From assembly GCA_015501585.1 (NCBI GenBank), contig JADNRY010000038.1, positions 124,001 to 188,000 of the forward strand: a stretch of DNA of 64,000 nucleotides. The letters are read 5' to 3'. The position numbers were made by a program, and so were the translations under genes. The notes beneath the pieces are model-generated. The model was not told where the DNA came from. It saw only the letters and a program-made list of their open reading frames with translations, and ran no database searches. Positions within the stretch are counted from its first letter, which is position 1; each line of letters opens with the position of its first letter. This DNA is from Rhodocollybia butyracea. Lineage: Eukaryota; Basidiomycota; Agaricomycetes; Agaricales; Omphalotaceae. Shown here piece by piece: positions 45,116-57,716 of this stretch.

Positions 45116-45450
45116 TGTGATACTTATGTGTAGTACTGGAAAATGCAAAATAAACGCAAAAGACCAAAACAGGTCAAAATCGCAACGTTTTTTCTTCGAT
45201 CAAATCGTTGCAATTTCTCAAAATGATACATATTCTTGTTTCCCAGAACGAATGCAGAGAACTCGTCAGTTGCGAGAGGAATTGAAGCCTTACTAACGAA
45301 CTTGGACATGTACAAAGGTAAGCAATATACCCCTAGATATGCTACTCCGAAGACTCCGAACCATCACTTTCAGACTCCGAACCACTGTCGAACGGCTCAA
45401 GCCATGGTCGAGAAGCTAACGGATCCTAATGAAATAATAATTTGAATCTG
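45116..45450. other. Convergent intergenic region
   Basis: Between the stops of the 7-TM and F-box genes; no gene seen. Short direct repeats of GACTCCGAACCA occur near 45350-45385. Confidence 0.4.
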
Positions 45451-47134
45451 TCACACATTGATCATGCCAAAACCTACCTCGAGACGAAAATCTTCTCGTT
45501 TCTTCTGCGCAAAGGCGATCCAAGAAGAAAACCGTTCGTAAACGGTCTGTCCTCCTTTATGCCACAGAAGCTCGGATTCCATAGAAACTTCTTCCAATTC
45601 AGCAACGCCGTGGTACTTGCAGAGGCGGGAGTTGGTCCTCGACAACACCAAGTGGTACAAACCGTCACACATGAACAGCATTGGCATAGAGCTATCAAGC
45701 TTCTTCCAGGGTGTGATGTTATCGTCTACCACGATCACTGGCGGCTGATCAAAGAGAATGGACAGGGAGCGTAAACTGGGGACAACAAGGGGATTATTGT
45801 CACTGGAGATCTCCAGTTTGGAAAGGGTTTCTCTGATTTTGAGATGGCCACCAACCAGAGTGAGGGTGAGATCTGAGATGAGGGGATGAAGTGCAAGAAA
45901 AGCAAGCACTCCTGTCCCTGTTATCCTATCCATCTTCACTGTCTCCAGAATCGCGTCTGCTCTAGAAAGGATTTCGGAGAATTTGACGATCGTGTGGTCA
46001 TAGTCCTTCAAGTATGCCTGCTCTTCTTCGTCGGGGTCGTCTTCAGGCCATGGCCAGTACTCATACTTTTCTTCATATGGAACTCCGAGTTCGAGTGTGG
46101 TCAAGCAAGGTAACTCCAAGCATTCCCAGTACTTCACATGTCGGATAGCGTTCAGCGATAGACACAACGTAGAGATACTCAGCCGATATTTCGACTTGTT
46201 CAGTGAGCTGCAGTCATCAGGTTCTGACTCGGAGTTTGAATTAGATTCATTGGGAGTGAACCTACTCAAAACAAACTTTTTGAGCAAGGGAAATTGGGAG
46301 AGAATCTCGCCAATCGAAGTCCAGTTGAGCTGTTCGATCGCCAGCTCTACCAATTGCGAGAAACGTTGAAATTTTAGATAGTCGTTGAAGATCCACAATC
46401 CCGAGCCCCGATAGACCTGTAACCGTGGACACGACACGAACAAGGCTTCAAACGGCAGATCCCCCGCATCCCACTGAATGAATTTCAGTTTTGGATAATC
46501 TGTAACGTTCCAAGGCGCCTGGTCTAGATAGGAACGAAAGTAATTTTCCCAATAATTGTCAATGTCATTCGTGGAAGCAAATCGGCCCCATCTCGAACAT
46601 TCATTCGTCAAGGAATCGTACAACGTATCGATGGCCACTGTCTCGCGAACGCACTCATCTTCTGGTGGCTCGGGATAATATTTCCCTCTATGAGCAATGG
46701 CAAAGTCGAGTGTTAAATCGGCCGAGTGTGATATATAGTGGTCGAGCACTTTTTGAGCGGATGGATGGTTGAGGTAAGCAGGGAGCGAAATGAACGCAGA
46801 GTTCCAGAAAAATGGATACCCCAAGACAATTCTGCGCCAGGAGGAGCAGACCCAGGTTAATAGCATGGTCGGGTAAAGCCAACCATCTTCATTTATAGTA
46901 AGGGAGCAGAAAAACGGTAGCCAAGATGGTTTGACATCGTCCGGATCTGCACGAATGAAGAAGGTGAAGATTTGACAAAGAACTTCAAGAGGAAGTCTTC
47001 GAAGAAGCGAGCCTGGTGGTCGACCGCTACCGGAAGCACGTAAGATTGGTGGTATAACCTGCATATGCATATAAAGCTCATTGACTAGTAGAAACGAGAG
47101 GACTCAGACAACGTACAGTCAAATTAAATCCCAT
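45451..47134 (-). CDS. F-box domain protein
   Basis: Two exons. Exon 1 is MGFNLT (ATG at 47134) and splices with donor GTACGT (about 47116) to VIPPILRASGSGRPPGSLLR at about 47060. The F-box follows at once: RLPLEVLCQIFTFFIR, then WLYPTMLLTWVCSSWRRIVL, PFFWNSAFISLP. The rest (about 470 residues) is LRR-like, with repeated strands such as FPLLKKFVLSRF, CLSLNAIRHVKYWECLELPC and VPSLRSLSILFDQPP, ending GFGMINV at 45451. Agaricomycete F-box proteins of this type are numerous and probably bind SKP1 in SCF ubiquitin ligases; the target is unknown. Confidence 0.82.
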
Positions 47135-47352
47135 GAATCGCTGTAGCTAGCTCTAGTGTAGGTTGAGTAGGTGTTCGAAAAGTGAAGCAGGGAGTGGCAA
47201 AACACTGTTCTGCGCCATTTTAATGCACAAAGGCACAATGGGAGTTGAAGACGCGTTGTTTTGGTGGCAATGCGGACACAAAGGGCAAGCACAATCGGTT
47301 GATCACCATCACACGAAGGCGAAAAAAGTCATTGTCTACAGTCAAAGTGTTT

Positions 47353-49824
47353 TTACAACGTCCCAACCGCATCTACCAATACTTTCACGCCTCTAACCCC
47401 AGTTGTCTCACCCTCGTGTATCTCCTTGAGCATCTCGGGGGCAGTGAGCCACAACTTCAACTTTTTTCTAACTTCCTTTCCCTCCTCAGCTTTTCTATCA
47501 TAAGAAGCTTTAACGAGCGCCCCACAAAGCTCCGCAACTACAAACGTCCCATTTCTGTCTCCCTTTATACATACGTCTTTGATAGTTTGCCCATCATCAC
47601 TGCCTACAGTATCAACAAACTGAACCGCAAATGCGAACGGATTCCATGATGCACAAGGTTCGACCGATTTAAGAGAGTGGTTGAAGTGTCCGCCTTGTAA
47701 AAGGGTTTTGTACAGCCGCGAGGTGTGTGGGAGATCTATGGGGTGCGAGGAAGCTGTCGATGGCGGAGGGTACGGCTTGGCGAGTATCCGAAGAAGAGCT
47801 TGCGATGCCTGGGATTTATCTAGTCGGGTATGGTGATGAGAGAAATATTGATGTACAACAATCAAAGCCTTACCTCCTTCAGCATATAGCATGATCTCCC
47901 CAACGACCAAACTGCTCGCCGGGTTCGTCTCATCCATCACCAGTTCACCACCTTTCTCTTCTATCCACTTCAATAGAGCTTCCGATGCTCCCTTGCGAAC
48001 CTCCGCTTGTCGCGTCTCCGGCGACTTTTTCGATGTTCCAGCTCCGACACTCGCATCATCCCCGCCCCTCGCGACGCCTCCACCGTCTCTCGCAGCATCG
48101 GTCTCTCCAAGCGCTTTTATTTGAGCGACTGTGAAATGCCGTTTGGAACGTGGAACGATCAGGTATAATATCACTCTTCGTCCTTGAGGCGTTTGGATGA
48201 GGGTATTGAGGGTCGCAGGTTGGGTAATGACAGATGCAAGGCTTTTTTGCAAGAGTTTAGTGTCACTGAAACAGCTTTGATTAGCATCTTCAAATAACCG
48301 TCGAATATTGAAAAAAAAATCACTCAATTACATCCATTGCCGTTAACAGCACCATCTGCGCCTCTTCATCGATACACATGCGCTCTATATGAGGCTTGAG
48401 CGCTTTTAGTATAACCTTGCGGTCTTTTGCGTTACCCCGCGCGAGGAACTCCCTTGCAACACGGGAGCCGTCTTTGGTGTGAACGATTTCCGGAAGAAGT
48501 TCTTGAGAACTGAATAAGAAAAATTACTGGGTTTCTGACAGAGGTTGAAACCAGATAACGCTTACTTGTCGAACAGTTCTCTCCGCAATTTGTCCGCTTC
48601 GGCTAATGAGCACGGTTATGAGTCCGACCTTGACAAAAGACGGGTGCCTCACCTGCTTCTTCGGCATTACCAGAGTCTTGCATCTCCCCAAGGACGTCGA
48701 GATACTCCCACATCGCGCGGTGCACGATAGCGTGTCGGACAGCGCCTTTGTCTGGGTTGTTGAAGCTATCAAAGAGATGTTAGTTCCGTAGAATTTAAGA
48801 ATATCAATAGCGCACATCGAGTCCAAATTTTCCTTGACCGCAGCCAGAATCCGACGTGTTTTTTCCTTGTCACCACCTAGACTTTTCATAACTGCAGCCA
48901 ATCCTTGTTTCGCAGTCTCGCTATCTCCTTGGCTCGAAGAAAACAGCGATACTTCCTTGCCATAAAATTCCCGTACCATCCCAGCTCGTTCCACGCTATT
49001 AGCATAAAGCTCGAACGCATCGGCTAGAACGCCTGAGGCTTCACGATGCAAGAGTAGACGTTGACTCTGCAGAATTTTGCCGTGGAAGGAGGCTAGGATA
49101 AGGGGCCGGTGTGAAGGGAGGAGACGAATAAGTTTTACGAGGAGGAACTAAGTAAAGGTAAGTATTTGATGTTGGATAGCAATGCCTAAGAAATCACCTT
49201 GGCATATCGATTCCTTGCCAAATCTATATAGGTACCCTTCAACTCGTCACAAATTTCCTCCCTTTGTGCCTTTGATCCATACTTAACGAGAGTCTGAATG
49301 ATACGTGAAGCGTCATGCTTGAAGACGATTTCTTTAACCTGTTGAAAAAATGAAATTCACATCATATAAAAAGCTAGAAAACAAACCTTTCCTCGTACGA
49401 CTTTCATGAGCTCTGTAACATGCTCTTTACGCTTTTCCGGTGTAAAACCCTTTTCCTTACTTCTAGCTTGCGCCCATACACGCTTCGCCTCTGCAATCAA
49501 ATCTGAATGTGGTTTTGCTGCTTTTCGAGATTGCTGGACGGCCTTTTGCAGAATATGTGATTCACGAGCAGAGTTGCCTCCTTCACGTTTCGACGAATCT
49601 ATCTGCATTTCTTCGGTGTCATCTGGGCTAGCTTCAAAGTCAACATCGTCCTCGCCTTCCTCGTCCAAATCTGATTCTTCTTCGGCGCTATCGGCTGGTG
49701 CAGTTATTGGTTTGCTTCGCTTTAACGAGGGAGCAAGTTTTGATTTTTCAAAAGTTTTGGCTTTTTTTTGTGCAGGACCTGGCTGGGTTTTTGCTGTCCG
49801 TTTTTTGGCGTTAGTTGCGGCCAT
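47353..49824 (-). CDS. PUF6: PUF6-type Pumilio/CPL-domain protein
   Basis: Nucleolar RNA-binding protein acting in 60S assembly, and in ASH1 mRNA repression in yeast. The start ATG at 49824 gives MAATNAKKRTAKTQPGPAQK, a basic tail, then an acidic run (SAEEESDLDEEGEDDVDFEA). PUF repeats follow: VKEIVFKHDASRIIQTLVKY, GTYIDLAKNRYAKFLLVKLI, AVRHAIVHRAMWEYLDVLGE, LPEIVHTKDGSRVAREFLAR and KPHIERMCIDEEAQMVLLTA. The C-terminal CPL domain has TPQGRRVILYLIVPRSKRHF. The last exon ends KVLVDAVGTL at 47353. A Ser/Gly-rich insert is seen in the CPL region (VARGGDDASVGAGTSKKSPE). Full length by motif content. Confidence 0.9.
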
Positions 49825-50862
49825 GTCGAGATTAGTGCAGAAGAAAAGTTGGAAGTGCCTGCCGAAGTAAATAAGCGCTCGCAAAGTATTCATCTCTTCC
49901 AAGATGACATCCTCGTGCGCGGGCGTAACAAGAACAGTAAGACGCACTGGATCCTCACTACTGATCGCTAGGCCATGCAGTTCCTCTTTTTTCAAGCCCG
50001 ATTCTCCTTCAGTGTATCTTTCTATTTCATGTGACGTTGCACGCAGGAGTATCGTGGTTAGTTCTATGAACGAAAGAATGAACAAACAAGAGTGATCATT
50101 AACTCAGACGTTCATTCCATCACCGGCACCTCTTATTCCCTTGGAGTCATTCGTGGTTATCGAACTCTTCAATAATCAAATCCAGATCGATCCCGGGCTC
50201 GGAATCCAGTGAGGTTTTTGTAACAACATTGACATGGAGCAAAGACGGCGATAATATTTCCGACTGGGTGAGTGCTTCATAGTGCGGATTGCTATTTCCG
50301 CTTGCTTCTCCTAGCCTTACTGCTTCTGAGATATCGTGTTGTATTGCACTCCGGCGGCGGAGTCGTGCCGTCAAACCAATGGTACTAATAGTCACACTTG
50401 ACTCGTCGACGCGGACTCCAATATCTCGCGGGACATCATGATGATGTCCCGCCCTAGTATATGTGGAGGGTTGTATCGCACCAGGTCTGCCTGGCTCTCC
50501 TTCATTATCGCAAACCGTGACAGCTTTCTTGTTACTATTGGCAGTCAGCAGCTCCAATTCGACTCAACGGCTTTTATTATCTGCGGAAGTTTATCTTCCA
50601 CTGAGCAGCAAAGTTTATGCACGAGGTAGTCTGTCATTGGAGGGCTTGTGCGTTAAGATCGCTGCTTGTGGTCATTCCCATGTGGGACCCTTACCACTAA
50701 CTATTCCAACTATACTTCTCCATCCCGCTATATTCGGAATGTTCACAAAATTCAAGGTTGTTGGGTCACAATAATCAGTGACTAGGCAGAATTTATTCTC
50801 TCTTTATGACCGGTGCCCAAATACTATATAATGGAACCTCAAACTACGAGTTTTGTTATCAA
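49825..50862. other. Intergenic region with an orphan coding-like fragment
   Basis: On the minus strand 50147-50550 is open for about 135 codons (TIGLTARLRRRSAIQHDISE...DLDLIIEEFDNHE) but has no in-frame ATG at its start and no domain. It may be the last exon of a decayed gene. The remainder has no supported gene. Confidence 0.4.
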
Positions 50863-53124
50863 ATGAATCCCCTTGTTGAAGCCATGGCTCTGGCTCTTAC
50901 TGCTTCACCCTCGATCTCACTTGTTGCCTTTTATGGAATTCCGACTTTCGTATTAGCTCTGCTGTATCTCCTTGCTCGTCGCCATCGACCTAAGTTTGCA
51001 TTGCCTTGCCCCCCAGGTCCAAAGTCCCCAAACATGCCTTCTCTTGATCCCTGGGTCACTTATCAAGAGTGGGGTAGAGTATACGGCTAGTTAATTTATC
51101 TGCAACATTAGACGAGAAAACACTCAGGCTGACTCGTGTTTCCACAGGAGACCTTGTCTATATTCAAGAAATGAATATGCTCATTATCAGTAGTTCTCAA
51201 GCTGCTGTGGATCTACTGGAAAAACGGGCTCGTATTTACTCGGACAGAGAAACTTCTTCTGCAATTATGGTGTAAGTCTAAACTTTGTCAATCTCCATAT
51301 CGTGACTATATGCGTATTTAACTTGTGCTTGTTCTAACCTTTCAGGTCCCAAGTAGACCGTATCATGTCAGTCCAGGTAAGCAACGCTTACTTGATTAGC
51401 ATACCCACCTGGATCGTCTTACTCGTGATGCAAATCCCATTATGATATAGCGGTATTCTAACAAGTGGCGGAGACATAGAAAGTTTTTTCATCAATCTTT
51501 CCGTCAATCTGCTTGCAGCCGCTTTTATCCAGCTCAATATCGGAAAATCAATGATCTTCTGCGTAACTTAGCTGTTACGCCGGAACAATTTATGCAGCAT
51601 ACCATGGCGTACGTCCTACTGGCCCCACTACCTACAATTTGTTGCTGATTTTATTTTCCTCGACTTTATAGATTTTCTCAGAGCCTCATGTACGCTACAT
51701 TGTACGGGCTAGATATTGGCTCTGAAGATCCTCTTTTGCGGAAGGCCGAATCCGTCATAAACACATTCGGTGATCTGATGTTCCCTGGCTTCCCTAGCCT
51801 CGAACGATTTCCATGGTTGCGATACATGCCTTCTTCATTCCCAGGTTGTGGGTTTCAACGGGTAGTAAAAAAGTTCATACAAAATTTGGATGACCTAGAT
51901 GCTATACCATTTGATAGAGCAGTGGAGAATCTGGTGAGTTAATCTTTCTTCGTACAAGTGCAAATACCTATCATATATCCTTTAGAAAAACGGTGCGGGC
52001 ACTTCCCTTATCGCCGAACTGGCTCTTGAAAAGCCAATGGAAGTCGATATGATCAAGGCAATGGGTACTACTAGCTTTGTAGGTGAGACTAAACTATGCT
52101 GCTGTATGTGTTCGCTTACTAACAAAAACACTCAGCTGCGTCAGATACGGTATGTACCATTTAATTGGATATAAGTACTTTCCGAGAAACTGGTTATCCG
52201 CCGAACAGACAACATCTTCGATCAGCTCTTTTCTTCTTACCGTCACCCTACATCCCGAGGTTCAGGTAAAAGCACAAGCTGAAATCGATCGTGTTATTGG
52301 GAGAGACAGGTTGCCCACATTCGAAGATCGAAAATCTCTTCTTTATATTGAAGGTATTTACCGTGAAATAATGCGCTTACACCCTCCCGGCCCTCTTGGT
52401 ACGAGCCTCCCATTTGTTTGAGGTAACCAGATGTTTCTTAACCTCTACTTATGTAGCAATCAACCATGTTTCGACTGAGGATGACTTCTACAATGGTTAT
52501 CATATTCCTAAAGGTTTGACTGCTCCGATATCATTTGGTGTCACGTTTGATGGGTCTCTTTAGGATGCGTAGTTGTCCCTAATATCTGGTGAGATCAAAC
52601 CCCCAGTCTCGCTATGAAGCTCGTCGGTTAACGTTGTTTAGGGCTATGAACCGAGACCCCAATGTGTACCCTGACCCCGATAAATTCATGCCAGAGCGTT
52701 ATCTGGATTCGCCAGATGGGCCGTTTACAAACATCAATGATGTTTATGCTTTTGGATTTGGACGAAGGTCGGTCGGGTTCACTGATGATCCTGTCCAATG
52801 GTATCTTGCTAAATGTGTGGTTCTATTTCTGACATACCCTGTAGAGTCTGTGTAGGCCGCTACATGGCTGAGAACACAGTTTGGCTCACTATCGCATCTA
52901 TCATGGCCACATTCGATCTATGTAAAGCCAAGGATGACGGGGGTGATGAGATTGACATTCCCGAGGAGTATACTCAGACTTTTTTCCGGTACGTCCTTAT
53001 TACCTTTCTTTCTATCTTAACTCTAGTCAATACACCCCATTTCAGTCACCCCAAGCCGTACCAATCTTGCATTAAGCCTCGCGACCAGCAGGCGCTGGAG
53101 TTGATCTTGAGAGCAACTGAATAG
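50863..53124 (+). CDS. Cytochrome P450, plus-strand member of a convergent pair
   Basis: About ten exons. ATG 50863: MNPLVEAMALALTASP, anchor, hinge LPCPPGPKSPNMPSL. Exon 1 ends WGRVYG and appears to use a GC donor (near 51087) to reach GDLVYIQEMNMLIISSSQAA. Then NKWRRHRKFFHQSFRQSACS, FPGFPSLERFPWLRYMPSSF, the I-helix AASDTTTSS (intron inside), ExxR GIYREIMRLHPPGPLG, PERYLDSP, and the heme loop FGFGRR|VCVGRYMAENT split by an intron (about 52771-52849). The end is HPKPYQSCIKPRDQQALELI, stop 53122-53124. All key motifs are present. Related to the minus-strand gene at 53404-55547; substrate unknown. Confidence 0.88.
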
Positions 53125-53403
53125 TTTTTTTAGTACTTGTCTCTTATTCTGTTAGGACTTGGTACTTTCGTCTGTGATCTGAAAGTCAAACCTATCAAAT
53201 CAAATGAGTTTCGATTCCGACAAAACTTCCAAGGACTAAAGTTGCCAGTTCGAATACTAACGACTGTGACAATGGAGGCTTCGACTGGAACTCCGACGAT
53301 CACGACACTCACAAACACTTTCAGAGAACAACACAGTTAAACAGTTGAGCACAATCATTGCAAAAATACTACATCACGCAGAAGAAAAAAGAAGTATGTA
53401 TGA

Positions 53404-55547
53404 CTAAACGCCCCCTGCGGCCGCTAGAATCAACTCCGACGCTCGCGCGTCGCGAGGTCTGATACAACATCGGTACGGCTTAGGGTGACTAGAATCGGGC
53501 CATAATATTAAACCAAGAAACATATGTAGCAGATCCAGCGTACCGGAAAAAGGTCTGAGTATACTCTCCGGGAATGTCAACTTCATTACCTTCATTATCC
53601 TTGGCCTTGCGTAGATCAAGCGTGGCCAGGACGGATGCAATAGCAAGCCAAACCGTATTATCACCCATGTAGCGGCCTACACAGACTCTGTAACGTATTA
53701 GAGATCCAATTTCAGTGAAGGTATTGAGTAGCAAATCAAATCAAGGAACCTTCGGCCGAATCCAAAGGTATAAATATTGTTGATGCTTGTGAATGGCCCA
53801 TCTGGTGAGTCTAAAAAAGGTTCTGGTATGAATTTATCAGGCTCTGAGTACACATTGGGGTCTCGGTTCATAGCCCTGGGAATATTCTTTAGCTCACGAG
53901 TTTCATGGCGAGAGGCGGAGCGAGATCTCACCAAATATTGGGAACGACTATGCATCCTAAAGAGACACACTAAGAGTGACATCAAATAGCATTAGCGGAG
54001 GTCAAAACCTTTAGGAATATGGTATCCCATGTAAAAATCATCTTCAGTTAAGACGTGGTTGATCCCTATATGATGAATATGAATAATTTGGTCCCATGAA
54101 ATAGGAAAATCATACCAAGAGGAAGAGGGGGATGTAGACGCATTATTTCACGGTAGATAGCTTCGACGTATGGAAGAGACTGTCGGTCTTCAAAGGTCGT
54201 CAGGCGAAAGGAGCCAATGGAAGACATGGTCTGTTCGGCAAAGATAACGAGTTCATCAGAGCGGATTTATCTCAGGTATATGACTTCGTACCGTATCTGC
54301 TGCGGCTGAAGGTGATAATAAATGAAGTACAGGTTGATTAACAATATCAAGTCATACCTATGAAGCCATTGGTCCCCATTGTCTTGATCAGTTCAATCAG
54401 TTCAGGCCTTCCTTTGTTTTCAAGAGCTAGTTCAGCCACAAGGGAAGTACCAGCACCCGTTTTCTAAATAATACAAATCAGAATTGTTAATGTGATCTGC
54501 AACACCTTTGCAAAGATAGCTTTACCCACCAAGTTATTCACTGCCTTATCAAATGGGATAGTTTCTATGTCATCCAGACCTTGAGCACATTCATTCACCG
54601 CCCGTTTGAATTCACAGCCAGGGAAGGAAGAAGGCATAAAGCGTAGCCATGGAAATCGCTCGAGGGCAGGGAAGCCAGGTAAGAGTATCTGTCCGACCCT
54701 TTGAATAGTTCTTACAGTATTCTGGGCAAGAGGATCTTCGTAGCCGATCTCCAGACCATATAGTGCAGCATACATGAGACTTTGAGAGAGTCTATCGAAA
54801 ATATTATTAAGCAGTAATGTTGTTAGGCGACTGTGGCGTACGCCATGGTATGTTGCATAAACTGTTCTGGCGCAGCTGTCAGGCTACATAAAAAACTGTG
54901 GATTTTCTTGTATTGGACTGGATAGAAGTGACTGCAGGCATTTTGACGAAAATGTTGCTGAAAAAACCTCCTGTTCCTCCGCCACTTATTAGAATATGTC
55001 TGTAGCCACATGGCATGACTAGTTAGTACTAGTTAGGGCGAAAATTTTAAACGAGTTGGGTCGCTTACTTGCAGCCCAATTATACGATCTGCTTTACACC
55101 TCATATGCAGAAATAGTCAACCAAAAATTCGTTGGAAATCAAATATCTGTACTCACAATTTTACTGCTAAAGATGTTTCTCGGTCCGAGTAAATTCGAGC
55201 TCGCTTTTCCAATAGATCTATGGCAACTTGAGAATTGTTTAAAATAAGCGTGTTCTTTTCACGAATATAAACAAGATCTCCTGTGGGAACATTATTGTCA
55301 GAATCATTTTATTTTGTGTAACAAGTAGCGCAAAAAAAAAAAAAACCATATTCTCTCCCCCATTCTTGATATCTGACCCATGCATCAAGAAAGGCAGGTC
55401 TGAGGTTTTTGGGCCAGGAGGACGGGGTAATGTAAGCTTGGGTTGCCGACCATGACGAGCAAGGAGATATAGAGCTAATGCAAAAGCCGTAATACCAGAT
55501 GCGACCAGAAGTGAGGATGAAGATGGAGCAGAAAGAGACAGAGTCAT
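53404..55547 (-). CDS. Cytochrome P450 paralogue with a frame break (possible pseudogene)
   Basis: Close paralogue of 50863-53124, on the opposite strand, with tails only 280 bp apart. ATG 55547 (MTLSLSAPSSSSLLVASGIT), hinge LPRPPGPK. After the hinge the frame needs one extra base relative to the paralogue (near 55385-55395): the paralogue has PSLDPWV where this copy reads out of frame. The downstream exons are intact in the right frame: NKWRRNRRFFQQHFRQNACS, LPGFPALERFPWLRFMPSSF, ExxR AIYREIMRLHPPLPL, FGFGRR|VCVGRYMGDN and the end HPKPYRCCIRPRDARA. The PERF-type motif reads PEPF, losing the usual Arg. A 13-A/T run sits in intron 1 (55334-55346). Either recently inactivated or a sequence error. 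Confidence 0.75.
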
Positions 55548-56587
55548 GGTTAAACAAACAGGGATTTGACTGACATTCACACCTTCAGCAGGACACTAAG
55601 TATACCGGGAGTATTTGGTAATGTTCCTGAGTTCAAAGGAAGCTTCATCTGGATTGCAAAAATAAAGCAGAATCAATCATGACCCCCAATATGAAGACGA
55701 GCCACTGGTTACCTCACTGGAGGATCATCCAATCAAGAAAGAAGCACTCCAGGGGAGAATGAACAGCCGCCACCACAGAAGAAACTTCACCAAGCAAATC
55801 AATTGCTCAGCTGATAGTAATATCTCCAGCAGATGTGATATTGAGAGAGAATGGGAGGCTTAAAGTTAAGGTTCTGCCTCAATACATGACCCAGTTAATC
55901 GAGAGAATGAAGCGGCCCAGCAAGGTGGCGTTTTTTACCTTCTTGAAGATACCCGAAGCTTTTATCCGTAAGGATCTGGATTTCCGAAAGTAAAGCTAGG
56001 AAATGGGCGGAAGAAATATTGTGGAGGAAAAATCGCTTTGGTGAAAAATAGAGGCATATTTCGGATACTTGGATAAGAGGGAGAGCAAGGACATTCCCAA
56101 TAAGTAATCAATATGTAACACCGGCCGATCCTATAACGAAGAACAAAGGGAACGGAGTATTTTTTGACGACGAAGTCGTGGGTGGTACGGGCACATCAGG
56201 TATTCGTCCAAATATCTCTAGGAAAGAGCAAGCTGTCAAATGGGCCGAAGCACAGGTTGGAATCGGGTAACTCGGTGAGCTCGCGCAGAGAGCGCAGTCC
56301 AGAGCAAGAACTGGGAACGGATGGAAGGATTGGAACATTGAGGAAACGGAAGCCAGTATAAAACTAATGATTTTGATAATGTTGAGTACGCTGAGTGTCA
56401 AAAGGCTCGAAGATTAGGAACGATGAATCGGATGGGATTGGATCTTTTTTTGGGCCATAATACGGTAAACTGGGAATTCGGAGACAATAATTGTATTTTT
56501 ATCACGCAGCGCGTGATGCGTGACGAACCGTTCTGACGCGCGTTTGCACGTCTTCCGTTCCGACGTCCACCAGCATTGACCAGCAAA
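55548..56587. other. Intergenic region
   Basis: Promoter side of the minus-strand P450 and 5' side of the next gene. Short frames only, purine-rich around 55730-56050. No supported gene. Confidence 0.4.
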
Positions 56588-57716
56588 ATGCTGCCACGCC
56601 TAGGCCGAACATCTCCACGGCTCAGAAAAATACCCAAACGAGCAGGAATATCGGTATTATCGACATCTACGCGACGAGGTGAACTAGGCCCGTCTGGTCC
56701 TTCTGTTGGTCAAATCTCTGGGCTAGGTCTCCGACATACGAACCCGCCAGACTCTCAGCCTCAATCATCGTTCCCCAGCAAGAATGATTTGGGTACAGGG
56801 TCGGAGCCAGATCCTGAAGAGCCGAGAGAAAGTAAAGGGAAGGAAAGAGAACTATCCGACCGAGAGTGGGAAATACGTACAGGTACAACTTGTCCAGTAG
56901 CTATAGCGGAATACCTTGACTGACTGCGATAGGCCGAACCATTGATATTCTCACCCAGACTCTCCCAACATTCTTCAATACAGGCCTCATGACGACCTGG
57001 GATCTGGAAACTGGCGACGCATTTCCTGCTCGTTCTTTACCTTCAATACCACATCTGCCTTCCTTGCCTCATCTATCGGACCTGCCATTACCTCTACCTC
57101 TGCCGAAGCCTCAGAAAGACACGAAACAGAAAGACGCGACCAGAATACCAATATTTGCATCCGAAATCAGCCTGACTTACACTCCGCCTACACCACTGCC
57201 GCACCCATTTCCGAGAAGGTTGGTACTGGAAGGTGTGCTTGCCTCTCGTGTCTAGCTCGTGTAATTAAATAAACTCCCTCATCAGGGAAATCGTTCTATC
57301 TCGCGTCATCTGTGTTTATCCGGCACACGCTAAACACACTTTACTCTGACTTGGGAGTAACTATAACAAAGGTGGCGGTCTCGGTTCCAAAGACTGTATC
57401 TAAGTCTGCGGAGGAAGCCCATCCAACCCCTCAACCTTCTGCATCTCGCAATAGTGGCTACACGCGCGAAAAGTCCTTTTATATTGCTCTTCGTGTCACT
57501 GGCAAGTCGAGGGTGAGTGGAACGGTAGGCCAATGGGAAGTACGCTCGACATACACCTTTTCACCGTTTGATGCAAAAATCATACATCATACCGTGAATG
57601 GTATTGAGCCAGCGCCAGAAAAGGGGGTATTTGATGCATTGTATCGGGCATTGAGGATGCCGTCGCTGGGAAGAGAGTCGCAGGGTGCGTTGAATTATGA
57701 AAAGAGAGGTAATTGA
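56588..57716 (+). CDS. Conserved protein, C6orf136/DUF2358-like, possibly mitochondrial
   Basis: ATG 56588: MLPRLGRTSPRLRKIPKRAG, an Arg/Lys-rich, acid-free start typical of mitochondrial presequences. A Pro/Ser/acid-rich linker follows. A 56-bp intron (about 56877-56932) joins WEIR to RTIDILTQTLPTFFNTGLMT. Then DATRIPIFASEISLTYTPPT (intron near 57220-57300), SSVFIRHTLNTLYSDLGVTI, YIALRVTGKSRVSGTVGQWE, STYTFSPFDAKIIHHTVNGI and the end at 57716. The order (LP-x-FF, an I-F-x-x-x-I strand, WE-x-x-x-x-Y-x-F, H-x-V) resembles the C6orf136/DUF2358 family, an NTF2-like fold of unknown function. Family match is by memory of pattern, so moderate. Confidence 0.65.

Noticed and set aside
50147..50550. 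Independent gene on the minus strand
   Set aside because: No in-frame ATG and no domain; may be the last exon of a decayed gene but cannot be supported as a gene.
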